64,000 nucleotides of DNA from Reyranella massiliensis 521 (GCF_000312425.1 NZ_HE997181.1:4282045-4346044); one strand, 5' to 3'. Positions 26,930-37,191 are shown, counted from the stretch's first letter. Made by a program: numbers and translations. Notes: a model not told the origin generated them from the letters alone.

Positions 26930-27118
26930 CTTCAGTTCCCCCGAACAGTTGTCAGCACCAGACACCCCATCCCCGTTTGCAGCTTAGCATTGTTTACCGC
27001 CAATTTCTTCAATCGTGTGGATGACTTGCCGCGCTGCACAAGCGAAGCGTCACCAAATCGAAATTCAGTGGTCATGAAAGCGTCCTAGCGTCCGCTCCTC
27101 ATCGAAGGAGTTTGCGCC

Positions 27119-28756
27119 ATGTTCCTGCGCCGCCGCCGTTTGATTGCTGCCTCGGGCCTCGCCGCCACGAGTTTCGCCCTGCCCCGGGTCGCCATCGGCC
27201 AGGCCGACCAGCGGCCGAGCATCACCATCGCCGTGCAGCAGATCGCCAACAGCGCGGCGCTGGAGCCCCTGCGCGAGCAGTCGAATGTCGGCCAGCGCGC
27301 CTTCTCATTCCTCTTCGAGACGCTGATCATGTCGAACCTGCTCGGCAAGCTGGAGCCGGTGCCGGGCCTTGCCGAAAGCTGGAAGCGGATCGACGACCGC
27401 ACCGTAGAGTTCAGCCTCCGCAAGGGCGTGAAGTTCCACAATGGCGACGAGCTCACGGCCGACGACGTGGTCTTCACCTTCAGCCGCGACCGCATGTTCG
27501 GTCCCGACTACGACATCTCCTCGACCAAGACGCTGTTCACCTCGGTGCTGATCCGCGACTCGAACCAGGGCAAGAACCTGCCGCCGGAAGTGCCGGCTGT
27601 GGCCAAGCGCCTGTTCCCGGCACTGGAGAAGGTCGAAGCGGTCGACAAGTACACGGTGCGCTTCACCAACCGCACGCCCGACGTCACCCTGGAGGGCCGC
27701 ATCGGCCGGCTGGGCAGCGACATCATCTCCCGCCGCGCCTACGAGGAAGCCAAGAGCTGGCTCGACTGGGCGCGCGCGCCGGTTTCGACCGGCCCCTACA
27801 AGGTGCGCGAGTTCCAACCCGACCAGGTGCTGGTGATGGACGCGCATGACGACTATTGGGGTGGCCGCCCGCCGATCAGGAGCGTGCGCATGGTGGTCGT
27901 GCCGGAAGTCGCGACCCGCATCAACGGCCTGCTGGCCGGCCAGTTCGACTTCATATGCGACGTTCCGCCAGACCAGATCCCCGGCATCGAAAAGAACCCG
28001 AAGTTCGAGGTACTGGGCAGCACGATCGTCAACCACCGCCTTACGGTGTTCGACAAGAACCATCCGCGTCTTGCCGATCCGCGCATCCGCCGGGCCTTCA
28101 CCCACGCGATCGACCGTCAGGCGATCGTCGAGGCGCTGTGGTCGGGCCGCACGCGCGTGCCGGCCGGCCTGCAGTGGGAATTCTACGGGCCGATGTTCGT
28201 CGAGAACTGGACGGTGCCGTCCTACGACCTGGCCAAGGCCAAGGCGCTCCTGAAGGAGGCCAACTACAAGGGCGATCCGATCCCCTATCGCCTCCTGAAC
28301 AACTACTACACCAACCAGGTCTCGACGGCGCAGGTCCTGATCGAGATGTGGCGTCAGGCCGGCCTCAACGTGCAGATCGAGATGAAGGAGAACTGGCAGC
28401 AGATCTTCGACACCAACAGCCCGCGCGCCGTGCGCGACTGGTCGAACAGCGCCGGTTTCAACGACCCTATCTCCTCGATCGTGGCGCAGCATGGCCCGCA
28501 GGGCCAGCAGCAACAGGTCGGCGAATGGACCAACGAGGAGATGAACAAGCTCTCCGCGGCTCTCGAAGTCGAGACCGACATGCAGAAGCGCCGGGCGATG
28601 TTCAAGCGCATGCTCGAGATCTGCGAACGCGAAGATCCCGCCTTTACGGTACTGCACCAGAACGCGACCTTCACCGCCAAGCGCAAGGACATCAAGTGGA
28701 AGGCTTCGCCGTCCTTCGCGATGGAGTTCCGTAACACCAACTTCGCCAGCAACTAG
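27119..28756 (+). CDS. ABC binding protein, family 5 (peptide/nickel type)
   Basis: A 545-residue periplasmic binding protein. The N-terminus MFLRRRRLIAASGLAATSFA is arginine-rich and signal-like, possibly Tat-related, and cleaves near GQA. Family features are PGLAESWKRIDDRTVEFSLRKGVKFHNGDELTADDVVFTF and the DPRIRRAFTHAIDRQAIVEALW segment. It opens a five-gene operon (binding protein, ATPase, ATPase, permease, permease), so it determines the specificity of that importer. The ligand is not predictable; oligopeptides, opines, sugars or metal chelates are all known for the family. GAAGGAG lies 9 bases before the ATG. Confidence 0.9.
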   Translation: MFLRRRRLIAASGLAATSFALPRVAIGQADQRPSITIAVQQIANSAALEPLREQSNVGQRAFSFLFETLIMSNLLGKLEPVPGLAESWKRIDDRTVEFSLRKGVKFHNGDELTADDVVFTFSRDRMFGPDYDISSTKTLFTSVLIRDSNQGKNLPPEVPAVAKRLFPALEKVEAVDKYTVRFTNRTPDVTLEGRIGRLGSDIISRRAYEEAKSWLDWARAPVSTGPYKVREFQPDQVLVMDAHDDYWGGRPPIRSVRMVVVPEVATRINGLLAGQFDFICDVPPDQIPGIEKNPKFEVLGSTIVNHRLTVFDKNHPRLADPRIRRAFTHAIDRQAIVEALWSGRTRVPAGLQWEFYGPMFVENWTVPSYDLAKAKALLKEANYKGDPIPYRLLNNYYTNQVSTAQVLIEMWRQAGLNVQIEMKENWQQIFDTNSPRAVRDWSNSAGFNDPISSIVAQHGPQGQQQQVGEWTNEEMNKLSAALEVETDMQKRRAMFKRMLEICEREDPAFTVLHQNATFTAKRKDIKWKASPSFAMEFRNTNFASN

Positions 28757-28765
28757 GTACGGACG

Positions 28766-29770
28766 ATGAGCGCTCCCCTTGTTGCCCTGCGCGGCCTCAC
28801 CGTCGATTTCGAGAAGGACGGACACCTCTCGCGCGCCGTCGACGGTGTCGACCTCGAGATCGCGCCCGGAGAAGCCCTGGGCATCGTGGGCGAATCGGGC
28901 TCGGGCAAGAGCGTGACCTGGCTGGCCGCGCTCGGCCTGCTGCCGGCCAAGGCATGCGTCGCGGGTTCGGTGCGGCTCGAAAAGCAGGAGTTGATCGGCG
29001 TATCGGCGCGCGTGCTCGAGGACGTGCGCGGCAAACGCATCGCCATGATCTTCCAGGATCCGTCGAGCTGCCTGAACCCCGTGCATCGCATCGGCTGGCA
29101 GCTCGTCGAGGCCCTGCGGCTTCACCGCGGCCTCCATGGCAAGGCGGCCGAGGCCGAGGCGTTGCGGCTGCTCGACCAAGTGGGTATCGCCGATGCCCGC
29201 CGCCGACTGCAGGACTATCCGCACCTTCTCTCCGGTGGTCTTAACCAGCGCGTGATGATCGCCATGGCGCTGGCCGGCCAACCCGACCTTCTGGTGGCCG
29301 ACGAGCCCACCACGGCGCTCGACGCCACCATTCAGGCACAGATCCTGGCCCTGCTGAGCAGCATTCGCCGCGACACCGGCATGGCGCTGGTGTTGATCAG
29401 CCACGATCTCGGCGTCGTCGCCGAGAATGTCGACCGGGTCGCCGTGATGTATGCCGGCCGCCTGGTCGAGGAAGCGCCGGGCGACGATCTGTTCGGCGCG
29501 GCGCGTCATCCCTACACGCAAGGTCTGCTCGCGGCCCTTCCCTCTCTTACGGGTCCACGCCGACGGCTCGCGGCAATCCCCGGCACGGTACCCGATCCGT
29601 GGAGCGTGCCGGCCGGTTGTCGCTTCGCGCCGCGCTGCCCGGTCGCCGAGACCCGCTGTTCCAGCGCACCGCCACCGGCCCGCTCCGTGGGCTTCCGCCA
29701 CCTCGCGACCTGCCACCGGCAGGTTGCGGCCGGTTACTCGGCCTGGTCCTTGCCGCAGGCGGCGGAATGA
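28766..29770 (+). CDS. ABC importer ATPase, DppD/OppD type
   Basis: A 334-residue ATPase with Walker A GESGSGKS, signature [14 protein letters not shown] and Walker [13 protein letters not shown]. The C-terminal oligopeptide/dipeptide extension has [14 protein letters not shown], the cysteine-containing motif that holds an iron-sulfur cluster in several DppD-type proteins. The signature reads GGLNQR where most have GGMRQR. The stop overlaps the next start as ATGA. It pairs with the following ATPase to form a heterodimer on the membrane. Confidence 0.93.
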   Translation: MSAPLVALRGLTVDFEKDGHLSRAVDGVDLEIAPGEALGIVGESGSGKSVTWLAALGLLPAKACVAGSVRLEKQELIGVSARVLEDVRGKRIAMIFQDPSSCLNPVHRIGWQLVEALRLHRGLHGKAAEAEALRLLDQVGIADARRRLQDYPHLLSGGLNQRVMIAMALAGQPDLLVADEPTTALDATIQAQILALLSSIRRDTGMALVLISHDLGVVAENVDRVAVMYAGRLVEEAPGDDLFGAARHPYTQGLLAALPSLTGPRRRLAAIPGTVPDPWSVPAGCRFAPRCPVAETRCSSAPPPARSVGFRHLATCHRQVAAGYSAWSLPQAAE

Positions 29771-30753
29771 CCGCGCTGCTCGAAGCGACCGGCCTTCGCC
29801 GCCACTATCAGGTTCGTGCCGGAAACGGCCTCTTCACCACCAAAGCAACGTTGCGTGCCGTCGATGGCGTTTCGCTGACACTCGCGCCGGGACGAACTCT
29901 GGGCCTCGTGGGCGAGTCGGGTTGCGGCAAGTCGACCACCGGCAAGCTCGTGCTGGGTCTGGTGCCACCGAGCGCGGGCACGGTGCGCTATCGCGGTGAA
30001 CCGCTTCCTGCTGTCGGGACACCGACCTGGCGGAGGCTGCGCCGCCACATCCAGATGGTCTACCAGGATCCGCTGGGCGCCCTCGATCGCCGCCTGCCGG
30101 TCGGCTGGCAGATCGAAGAACCGCTCGCCATCCACGGACAAGCCACACCCGCCGAACGCCGCGACCGCGCCCAGGCCGCCATGAACAATGTCGGCCTGCA
30201 ACCGCACCAGTACGACCGCTATCCGCACGAACTGTCCGGTGGCCAGCGCCAGCGCGTCGTCCTGGCGCGCGCCCTGATGACCGGCCCCGACCTGCTGGTG
30301 TGCGACGAGCCGATTTCCGCACTCGATGTTTCCATTCAGGCGCAGGTCGTGAACCTCTTGCTCGACCTGCAGGAACAGCTCGGCATCGCCTATCTCTTCA
30401 TCAGCCACGACCTCAAGGTCGTGCGGCAGGTAAGCCACGACGTGGCTGTGATGTATCTCGGTCGCATCGTCGAACAGGGCGAAGCCGAGAGCCTGTTCGC
30501 CGCACCGGCACATCCCTATACGCGCGCCCTGGTCTCGGCGATCCCCACCATCGGTCCCCGCCGCGAGCGCCTGTTGCTCCAGGGCGATCCGCCCAATCCG
30601 GTGAACGTGCCATCGGGCTGCGCCTTCCATACGCGCTGCCCCTTCGCGACCGCGCAGTGCCGCGCCGAGACCCCGACCTTGCAGCCGATGGCAAGCGGCC
30701 GGCTGGTTGCCTGCCACCGCGTTCACGAACCCGCCCTGCAGGTCGCTGCCTGA
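29767..30753 (+). CDS. ABC importer ATPase, DppF/OppF type
   Basis: A 328-residue ATPase with Walker [11 protein letters not shown]-loop [10 protein letters not shown], signature [15 protein letters not shown] and Walker [13 protein letters not shown], followed by the C-terminal oligopeptide motif [14 protein letters not shown]. It overlaps the previous gene by four bases and the next by one, so all three are translationally coupled. An upstream in-frame extension to 29599 lies inside the previous gene and was rejected. It is the second ATPase of the five-gene importer. Confidence 0.93.
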   Translation: MTALLEATGLRRHYQVRAGNGLFTTKATLRAVDGVSLTLAPGRTLGLVGESGCGKSTTGKLVLGLVPPSAGTVRYRGEPLPAVGTPTWRRLRRHIQMVYQDPLGALDRRLPVGWQIEEPLAIHGQATPAERRDRAQAAMNNVGLQPHQYDRYPHELSGGQRQRVVLARALMTGPDLLVCDEPISALDVSIQAQVVNLLLDLQEQLGIAYLFISHDLKVVRQVSHDVAVMYLGRIVEQGEAESLFAAPAHPYTRALVSAIPTIGPRRERLLLQGDPPNPVNVPSGCAFHTRCPFATAQCRAETPTLQPMASGRLVACHRVHEPALQVAA

Positions 30754-31679
30754 TGCTGACGTTCGTCATTTCGCGCCTGCTGCGTGCTGGCCTGACCATC
30801 CTGTTCGTGATGACCTTCGCCTTCATCGTCCTTCGGCTGTCGGGTGATCCGGCGCTGCTCATCATGTCGGTCGATGCTCCTCCCGAAGCCGTGGCGGCCT
30901 TCCGCGAGGCCTGGGGCCTCAATCGCCCGATCTGGGAGCAATATTTCTCCTACATCGGCCATGCCTTCACCGGCGACTTTGGCAAGTCGATGCGCGACGG
31001 CCGGCCCGCCATCGACCTGGTGATGGAGCGCGTGCCCGCGACCCTCGCCATCACGATGCCGGCGCTCGCCCTCAAGATCGGCCTCGGGATTCCCGCCGGC
31101 ATCTACGCCGCCCTCCATCGCAACTCGATGGCGGACCGGCTGACCATGGCGGCCTCCGTGGCGGGCTTCACCATGCCGAGCTTCGTGCTGGCCCTGCTGC
31201 TGGTCCTGGTCTTCGCCGTCCAGCTCGGCTGGCTGCCGGCGAGCGGCAGCGGCTCGCTCGACCATGCCATCCTGCCGATCATCACCCTTGGCACCGGCGG
31301 CGCCGCGATCATGGCGCGCTTCACGCGCTCGGCCATGCTCGAAGTGCTGGGCCAGCCGTACATCCGCGCCGCATCGGCCAAGGGCGTGAACTGGCGCCGT
31401 GTCGTGTCGCGCCATGCCCTGCCCAATGCCGCCATCCCGACCGTGACCATCGTCGGCTTCATGGTGGGCAGCCTCGTGGCCGGCGCTGTGGTGGTCGAAA
31501 GCGTCTTCGCCTGGCCGGGAATCGGACGGCTGCTGGTCTCCGCCGTCGCCAACCGCGACCTTGCGGTGGTGCAGGCCATCCTGATGGTGATCGCGACCTG
31601 GATGGTGGCCGCCAACTTCACCGTCGACCTCGCCTATGGCTGGCTCGATCCGCGCGTGCGCAACGCTGCGGCGCATTGA
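30753..31679 (+). CDS. ABC importer permease, DppB/OppB type
   Basis: A 308-residue permease with six predicted membrane segments. The first (FVISRLLRAGLTILFVMTFAFIV) is followed by the long periplasmic domain typical of DppB, with GLNRPIWEQYFSYIGHAFTGDFGKS. The EAA loop for ATPase contact is around YIRAASAKGVNWRRVVSRHALPNAAIP. The start overlaps the stop of the upstream ATPase by one base (TGATG). It works with the following permease to form the channel. Confidence 0.93.
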   Translation: MLTFVISRLLRAGLTILFVMTFAFIVLRLSGDPALLIMSVDAPPEAVAAFREAWGLNRPIWEQYFSYIGHAFTGDFGKSMRDGRPAIDLVMERVPATLAITMPALALKIGLGIPAGIYAALHRNSMADRLTMAASVAGFTMPSFVLALLLVLVFAVQLGWLPASGSGSLDHAILPIITLGTGGAAIMARFTRSAMLEVLGQPYIRAASAKGVNWRRVVSRHALPNAAIPTVTIVGFMVGSLVAGAVVVESVFAWPGIGRLLVSAVANRDLAVVQAILMVIATWMVAANFTVDLAYGWLDPRVRNAAAH

Positions 31680-31687
31680 GGACTGTC

Positions 31688-32566
31688 ATGGCCATTGCAG
31701 AGCACACGTCCACTGCCTCCGTCGCGATCTCCCGCCGTCGCTTCTTCAAGCTGCCGTTCGGCGTCTCGCTGGCATTGGGGTGGCTCGGGCTGATGATCGT
31801 GGTCGCGCTCGGGGCCGAGCTATTGACGCCCTATTCCTTCACGGCGCTCGATCTCAAGGCGCGCCTGTCGCCGCCCTTGTTGATGGGCGGCAGCTTCGCG
31901 CATCCTTTGGGCACTGATGAGCTTGGCCGCGACGTGCTCTCGCGGTTGATCGTGTCGATCCGCATGAGCCTGCTGATCGCCCTGTTCGGCACCATCATCG
32001 CGGCCAGCCTCGGTACGGCCCTTGGCTTCCTGGCCGCTCACTTCCGCGGCAAGGTCGAGCAGCTCGTGCTGATGGCCATCGACTTCCAGGCCAGCATGCC
32101 GTTCATGATCATCGCCCTGTCGGTGCTCGCCTTCTTTGGCAACAACCTCGTCCTGTTCATCGCCCTGATGGGCTTCCATTCCTGGGAGCGCTATGCCCGC
32201 ATCGCACGCGGCCTCACCCTGGCGGCGAACGAGCAGGGCTATGCCGCGGCGGTACGCCAGCTCGGGGCCGGGCCGGGCCGCATCTATGGCCTGCACATCC
32301 TGCCCAACATCGCTTCGACCCTGATCGTCTCCATGACGCTCACCTTTCCCGAGATCATCCTGCTGGAGAGCGGGCTCTCGTTCCTCGGCCTCGGCGTGCA
32401 GCCGCCGCTGACTTCGCTCGGCAACATGGTGGGTTATGGCCGCGAATACATCACGCGCGCGCCCTGGATCATGCTGGCACCCGCCGGCGCCATCGTGGTG
32501 ACGACGCTTTCGATCAGCCTGCTGGGCGACTGGCTGCGCGACCGGCTCGATCCGACCCTGCGCTGA
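31688..32566 (+). CDS. ABC importer permease, DppC/OppC type
   Basis: A 292-residue permease. ATG at 31688 has GAGGA six bases upstream; an in-frame TTG at 31676 was rejected. It has the DppC hallmarks HPLGTDELGRDVLSRLI near residue 80 and GYAAAVRQLGAGPGRIYGLHILPNI as the ATPase-contact loop, then LLESGLSFLGLGVQPP. It is the last gene of the importer operon and ends 4 bases from the convergent livF. Confidence 0.93.
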   Translation: MAIAEHTSTASVAISRRRFFKLPFGVSLALGWLGLMIVVALGAELLTPYSFTALDLKARLSPPLLMGGSFAHPLGTDELGRDVLSRLIVSIRMSLLIALFGTIIAASLGTALGFLAAHFRGKVEQLVLMAIDFQASMPFMIIALSVLAFFGNNLVLFIALMGFHSWERYARIARGLTLAANEQGYAAAVRQLGAGPGRIYGLHILPNIASTLIVSMTLTFPEIILLESGLSFLGLGVQPPLTSLGNMVGYGREYITRAPWIMLAPAGAIVVTTLSISLLGDWLRDRLDPTLR

Positions 32567-32570
32567 TCTT

Positions 32571-33290
32571 CTATTCGACGCCGAGATAGATCCGCTGGAC
32601 GTCGGGATTGTCGAGCATCGCCTTGGCCGGCCCCTCGAGCACCGTGCGCCCGACCTGCAGGACATAGGCATGGTCGGCGGCTTCCAGCGCGACATCGACC
32701 GACTGCTCGGCTAGCAGGATGGTCTGGCCGGCTTTGTGAAGGGCGGCAAAGCTGTCGTACATCGCGTCGACGATGGCAGGGGCCAGCCCGAGGCTGGGCT
32801 CGTCGAGAAGCAGCAGCCGCGGCTCGCTCATCAGCGCCCGGCCAACCGCCAGCATCTGGCGTTCGCCGCCCGACATGGTGCCGGCCTGTTGCAGGCGCCG
32901 CTCCTTGAGCCGCGGGAAGACGCTGTAAACGCGGTCGAGCAGGTCGGGAATGCGCTTGCGGTCGGCGAGCGGGGTGGCGCCCAGCAGCAGGTTGTTTTCA
33001 ACGCTCTGCTGCGTGAACAGCCGCCAGCCTTCCGGCGAGAGCGCCAGCCCCTTGCGCACGATGGCATAGGCCGGCTGGCCGGCGATGTTCTCGCCCGCGA
33101 AGCTCACCTCGCCCTTCGAGACGGGCACGATGCCGGCAATGGCATTCAAGGTCGTGGTCTTGCCGGCGCCGTTGGAGCCCAGCAATGCCACGACCGAGCC
33201 CTGCGGCACTTCGAGCGACACTTCGGCCACGCCGATCAGGTCGCCGTAGCGCACCTCGAGGTGGCTGATCTTGAGCAGCGGCTGGCTCAT
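32571..33290 (-). CDS. livF: Branched-chain-type ABC ATPase LivF
   Basis: A 239-residue ATPase of the LivF class with Walker A GSNGAGKTT, signature MSGGERQMLAVGRAL and Walker B LLLLDEPSLGLAP. It ends the operon of enolase-superfamily gene, binding protein, livH, livM, livG and livF. The start ATG overlaps the livG stop as ATGA. The substrate may not be an amino acid: LivF-type systems also carry amides, urea and aromatic acids, and this operon starts with a catabolic enzyme. Confidence 0.93.
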   Translation of the reverse strand: MSQPLLKISHLEVRYGDLIGVAEVSLEVPQGSVVALLGSNGAGKTTTLNAIAGIVPVSKGEVSFAGENIAGQPAYAIVRKGLALSPEGWRLFTQQSVENNLLLGATPLADRKRIPDLLDRVYSVFPRLKERRLQQAGTMSGGERQMLAVGRALMSEPRLLLLDEPSLGLAPAIVDAMYDSFAALHKAGQTILLAEQSVDVALEAADHAYVLQVGRTVLEGPAKAMLDNPDVQRIYLGVE

Positions 33291-34012
33291 CCGTACCGTA
33301 CCTTGCGACGGCCGAGATAGGCTTCGATCACGACCGGATCGCTCGTCACCTCGCGCGGCGTACCACGCGCGATTTCGCGGCCCTGGTGGAACACCACGAC
33401 CCTCTTCGCCAGCGACACGATCACTTCCATGATGTGTTCGACGATCACGATGGTGATGCCGCCGCCATGAATGCGCCGCACCAGTTCGATGGCCTCGCGC
33501 ACCTCGGTCGGCGTCAGACCGGCCATCGCCTCGTCGAGCAGCAGCACCTTGGGCTCCGACGCAAGCGCGCGGGCGATTTCCAGACGCTTGCGGCCGGGCG
33601 TCCCCAGGCTGCGCGCCGGCGCATCGGCGAACTGACCGAGCCCGACCCTGTCCAGCACCGCCCGCGCCTTCGTCCGTGCGTCCCTGGCATTGGGATGACG
33701 CAGGAGCGCGCCGATCATCGCATTGTCGAGAACCGTCATGGATTCGAAGGTGAGCGGCACCTGGAAGCTGCGCGCAAGGCCCAGCCGCGCCCGCGCTTCC
33801 GGCGGTTCCTTGGTCACGTCGGCGCCGGCGAAATGCACGCTGCCCGAGGTCGGCGGCAGATCGCCGGTCAGGCAATTGAAGAAGGTCGACTTGCCGGCGC
33901 CGTTCGGCCCGATCAGGCCCAGGATATCGCCCTCCTCGACCGTCACCGAGGCATTGTCGACCGCCTTGAAGGCGCCGAACGCCTTGGTGATGCCGCGCGC
34001 CTCAATCAGCAT
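33287..34012 (-). CDS. livG: Branched-chain-type ABC ATPase LivG
   Basis: A 241-residue ATPase of the LivG class, with Walker A GPNGAGKST and Walker B VLLLDEAMAGLTP. The signature region reads SLGTPGRKRLEIARAL, a variant of the LSGGQ motif that is common in this subgroup. The C-terminal LGRRK ending is typical of LivG. The start MLIEARGITKAFG at 34012 overlaps the end of livM by 11 bases. It forms the ATPase pair with LivF. Confidence 0.92.
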   Translation of the reverse strand: MLIEARGITKAFGAFKAVDNASVTVEEGDILGLIGPNGAGKSTFFNCLTGDLPPTSGSVHFAGADVTKEPPEARARLGLARSFQVPLTFESMTVLDNAMIGALLRHPNARDARTKARAVLDRVGLGQFADAPARSLGTPGRKRLEIARALASEPKVLLLDEAMAGLTPTEVREAIELVRRIHGGGITIVIVEHIMEVIVSLAKRVVVFHQGREIARGTPREVTSDPVVIEAYLGRRKVRYG

Positions 34013-34988
34013 GGCCGTCCACCGTCTTCGAGGCACGAGGCGCCGTCGGCCGACGCCGGTCGAGCAGCGACAGCAGGCCGCTCGGCAGGAAGCGCGCGAT
34101 GATCACGATGATCGCGCCGTAGACCACGAAAGTGAGGCCCGCGCCCTGCCCGCCGAGATAGCTGTTCGACAGTTCCTCCAGCGGCACCAGGATCAGCGCG
34201 CCGACCAAGGGACCGAAGAGCTGCCCGGCACCGCCCAGCGCCGCCATCACCACCATCTTGACGGAGATCAGGATGCCGAAGCCCGACTCGGGATCCACGA
34301 AGCCGAACATGGTGAGGTAGAGCGAGCCCGCAAGCGCAGTGAAGGCCGCGCTCAGCATGTAGGCATAAAGCTTGTAGCGACCGGCCGACACGCCCAGCGA
34401 GCGCGCGGCGCGTTCGCTGTCCTTGATTGCGCGCAGATAGAAGCCCATGCGGCCGCGTTCGATCATGTGCGTCAGCCAGAGCAGACCCGCGAGGACGGCA
34501 AGGAAAATGTAGTAGTAGGGCGTCGCCGAGATGAAGGAGAGGTCGAGCACGCCTCTTGGCACCGGCGGCCCACCGAGGCCTTGCGCGCCGCCCAGGAACT
34601 CCGATGTCGAACTGAGCACGCGCACCAGCTCGGCAACCGCGATGGTCGCCATGCTGAAATAATGACCGGAGAGCTTCAGCGTCGGTACGCCGATCACGGC
34701 GGCAACGAGAACGCTCAACGCCATGCCGATCGGTGCCCCAGCAATCGGCGGCAGGCCGAGATAGGTATAGGTCACGACAGCCGAATAGGCGCCGATGCCG
34801 AAGAAGACGGAGTGGCCGACCGAAACCTGGCCGGCATAACCCCCGACAATATTCCAGGCGGAGGCGCCGATTGCCGCCAGCAGGACCAGCGCTCCGAGCC
34901 GCGCCCAGACCGGCGAGCCCGCGACGATCAGTGGATAGGCGAGCACGAGCGCCACGAGCACGATCTGGAGCAGGCGGTGACGCGTCAT
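34002..34988 (-). CDS. livM: Branched-chain-type ABC permease LivM
   Basis: A 328-residue permease with about nine membrane segments. Family signatures are AWNIVGGYAGQVSVGHSVFFGIGAY near residue 55 and AIKDSERAARSLGVSAGRYKLYAYMLSAAFTALAGSL, the ATPase-contact and membrane re-entry region. The start at 34988 overlaps the livH stop as ATGA; an extension to 35021 was rejected. It forms the pore with LivH. Confidence 0.93.
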   Translation of the reverse strand: MTRHRLLQIVLVALVLAYPLIVAGSPVWARLGALVLLAAIGASAWNIVGGYAGQVSVGHSVFFGIGAYSAVVTYTYLGLPPIAGAPIGMALSVLVAAVIGVPTLKLSGHYFSMATIAVAELVRVLSSTSEFLGGAQGLGGPPVPRGVLDLSFISATPYYYIFLAVLAGLLWLTHMIERGRMGFYLRAIKDSERAARSLGVSAGRYKLYAYMLSAAFTALAGSLYLTMFGFVDPESGFGILISVKMVVMAALGGAGQLFGPLVGALILVPLEELSNSYLGGQGAGLTFVVYGAIIVIIARFLPSGLLSLLDRRRPTAPRASKTVDGHAD

Positions 34989-35848
34989 GCCTTCCCCATC
35001 AGGCCCTGTGGCCGGAACCACAGGACCAGCACGAACAGGATGTAGACGATGACGTCCTTGTAGACGGGACCGATCAGGTAGGCGGAGAGCGATTCCACAA
35101 CGCCGATGACAAGGCCGGCCACCAGCGCGCCCAGCACGCTGCCGAAGCCGCCGAACGACACGGTGACGAAGGCCACGATGGCGAGCGTCTCGCCCACCGT
35201 CGGCGAGGTGTAGAAGAAGGTCGCGATCAGCGCGCCGGCGATGCCCGTCGCAGCGCCGGCCATGCCCCAGGCCAGGGCCTGCATGCGCTGCGGCCGGATG
35301 CCCATGAGCTGGGCAGCCGTCGCATCCTCCGAGACGGCCAGCATGCGACTGCCGATGGCCGTACGCGTCAGCAGCAGGTGCAGCGCCAAAGTGACCACGA
35401 GGCCGACAATTCCAGCCAGGACCCTCGCACCCTCGAAGCGGATACCCGCCAGAATGAACGAATGGCCGACCAGATCGTCGGGCAAAGTCTTGAAGTTGGC
35501 GCCGAAGGTCCAGAGCGCGCCATAGCGCAGGAACAGCGCGAGGCCGAATGTTCCCAGAATCTGGGCCAGCATCGGGCCGCGCATGATGTGGCGGACCAGC
35601 AGGAAGTAGCTCGCAATGCCCAAGGTCGCGATCAGCATGGCGGCGGCCGGCACCGAGGCCCAGGGTCCGCCGCCCAGCGCCGTCCAGATCATGACGGCGG
35701 TGTACATGCCCAGCATGACGAAGTCGCCGTGAGCGAAGTTCACGACGTTCATCATGCCCCAGATCAGGGTGAGGCCGGACGAGAAGAGCGCGTAGACTGC
35801 GCCCAGCAGCAGGCCGCTGACCACGACCTGCACGAGGATCGTCGACAT
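34985..35848 (-). CDS. livH: Branched-chain-type ABC permease LivH
   Basis: A 287-residue permease with about eight membrane segments. LGAVYALFSSGLTLIWGMMNVVNFAHGDFVMLGMY is the characteristic LivH opening, and MLAVSEDATAAQLMGIRPQRMQALAWGMAGAATGIAG is the ATPase-contact loop. It lies 28 bases after the binding-protein gene. The end overlaps livM by four bases. Confidence 0.94.
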   Translation of the reverse strand: MSTILVQVVVSGLLLGAVYALFSSGLTLIWGMMNVVNFAHGDFVMLGMYTAVMIWTALGGGPWASVPAAAMLIATLGIASYFLLVRHIMRGPMLAQILGTFGLALFLRYGALWTFGANFKTLPDDLVGHSFILAGIRFEGARVLAGIVGLVVTLALHLLLTRTAIGSRMLAVSEDATAAQLMGIRPQRMQALAWGMAGAATGIAGALIATFFYTSPTVGETLAIVAFVTVSFGGFGSVLGALVAGLVIGVVESLSAYLIGPVYKDVIVYILFVLVLWFRPQGLMGKA

Positions 35849-35876
35849 TGCGGGACTCTTCCCGCTGCGACCGTGC

Positions 35877-37133
35877 CTACCAGCCCTTGTACGGCAGGAT
35901 CAGCTCGTGAGTGGCGCGCGATTTCGGCCAGACCGATACGTAGTTGCCGTTGCGCATCTGCGTGATCAACGTCGAGGCCTGAACGTTCTGGCCTTTGTCG
36001 TCGAACTTCACGCCATCGTAGCCTGCCACGAGCTGTTCCGGCTTCATCTCGACGGCGCGCAACGCATCGCGGATCTTTGCCGGATCGGTCGAGCCGGCCT
36101 TGTTGATGGCCTCGGCCATCACGAAGAAGGCCTGCAGCACACGCGCCGAGACGTCGTCGAGGCCATCGCCGCCGGTCTTCTTCTTGTAGAGCTCGTCGAG
36201 GATCGCCGCGACGCTGCCCGGCTTGCCCGAGGCGAAGACCGAACGGCTGATCAAGCCCTCCGTGACCGAGCCCATGGCCTTCACGAAGGCCGGGTCGTTG
36301 AAGCCGCCATCGTCGGCGATCAGGATCGACGGCTTCCAGTTCAGTTCCTTCATCGTCTTGGCATAGAGGATCGCGTCCGACGTATAGGAGATGAAGATGA
36401 CGACGTCGGGGTTCTTCTCCTTGAGCTGCAGTACCTGCGGCTGCACGTCGGTCGAGTTGGCCGAGTAGGCGATCTTCTGCGTGACCGGCAGACCCGCCTT
36501 GCCGAAGGCGTCCGCCAGCACGCTGGAGACCGAGTTGCCGTACTCGGTGTTCTCGTGGACGATCGCAATCGAATCGACCTTGCGGCCCGCCGCCTTCTGC
36601 TCGTTGAGGAAGGTCGAGTAGGCCTTGGCAAAATCCGCGGCGACCGGCGTGGTACGGAAGAACCACTTGAAGCCGCGCTCCGTCAGATTGGCGGCCACCG
36701 ACTCGGCATTGAGGAAGGGAATGCCGTAGCGCTCCGCGACAGCCGACGCGGTAAGCGTGATGCCGGATTGATAGCAGCAGATGACAGCGGCGACTTTTTC
36801 CTCGGTGATCAGGCGCAGCGTCTGGTTCTGTCCGGCCGCCGGCGTGCCCTGATTGTCGGCGATCACCATCTGGATCTTGGCGCCCTTGAGGCCCGGCAAC
36901 CCACCACCTTTCGCCAGCGGCATCACCTTGGCGAGTTCGGCATTGCCGTTGTTAATGATATCGGCCCCCATCTCGAAGGCCATCTTGGCGTAGTTGCCGG
37001 TGCTCGCGGAGTTGCCACTCAAGGGATAGACGGCACCGATTTTGACGACCTGCTGGGCGCCGGCGGTCCCGCCAAGTCCCAGAAGAGCAAGTGCGGCAGC
37101 CGCCGCCACAGTCCGACGCATAGCCTTGATCAT
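35877..37133 (-). CDS. Branched-chain-type ABC periplasmic binding protein
   Basis: A 418-residue type I periplasmic binding protein with a signal peptide ending GTAGA before QQVVKIGAVYPLSG. Ligand-pocket segments include SGNSASTGNYAKMAFEMGADIIN, AVICCYQSGITLTASAVAERYGIP and IVHENTEYGNSVSSV. Start ATG at 37133 replaces a longer open frame. The protein is longer than LivJ/LivK (about 370), which is common for family members that bind non-amino-acid ligands. It follows the enolase-superfamily gene after 58 bases, so its ligand may be that enzyme's substrate. Confidence 0.92.
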   Translation of the reverse strand: MIKAMRRTVAAAAALALLGLGGTAGAQQVVKIGAVYPLSGNSASTGNYAKMAFEMGADIINNGNAELAKVMPLAKGGGLPGLKGAKIQMVIADNQGTPAAGQNQTLRLITEEKVAAVICCYQSGITLTASAVAERYGIPFLNAESVAANLTERGFKWFFRTTPVAADFAKAYSTFLNEQKAAGRKVDSIAIVHENTEYGNSVSSVLADAFGKAGLPVTQKIAYSANSTDVQPQVLQLKEKNPDVVIFISYTSDAILYAKTMKELNWKPSILIADDGGFNDPAFVKAMGSVTEGLISRSVFASGKPGSVAAILDELYKKKTGGDGLDDVSARVLQAFFVMAEAINKAGSTDPAKIRDALRAVEMKPEQLVAGYDGVKFDDKGQNVQASTLITQMRNGNYVSVWPKSRATHELILPYKGW

Positions 37134-37191
37134 TGATGTCCCCCAGATCAGACGTGCCCGCACCGCGAAAGTCTGGCACGGCCTCAGGCCA

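Noticed and set aside
27305-29716. A minus-strand frame of about 800 codons opposite the binding protein and first ATPase of the peptide-type importer.
   Set aside because: The plus strand carries unmistakable ABC motifs; the minus frame is a low-complexity shadow.
31676-31690. A TTG start for the DppC-type permease.
   Set aside because: The ATG at 31688 has GAGGA at the proper distance; the TTG lies within the stop region of the previous gene.
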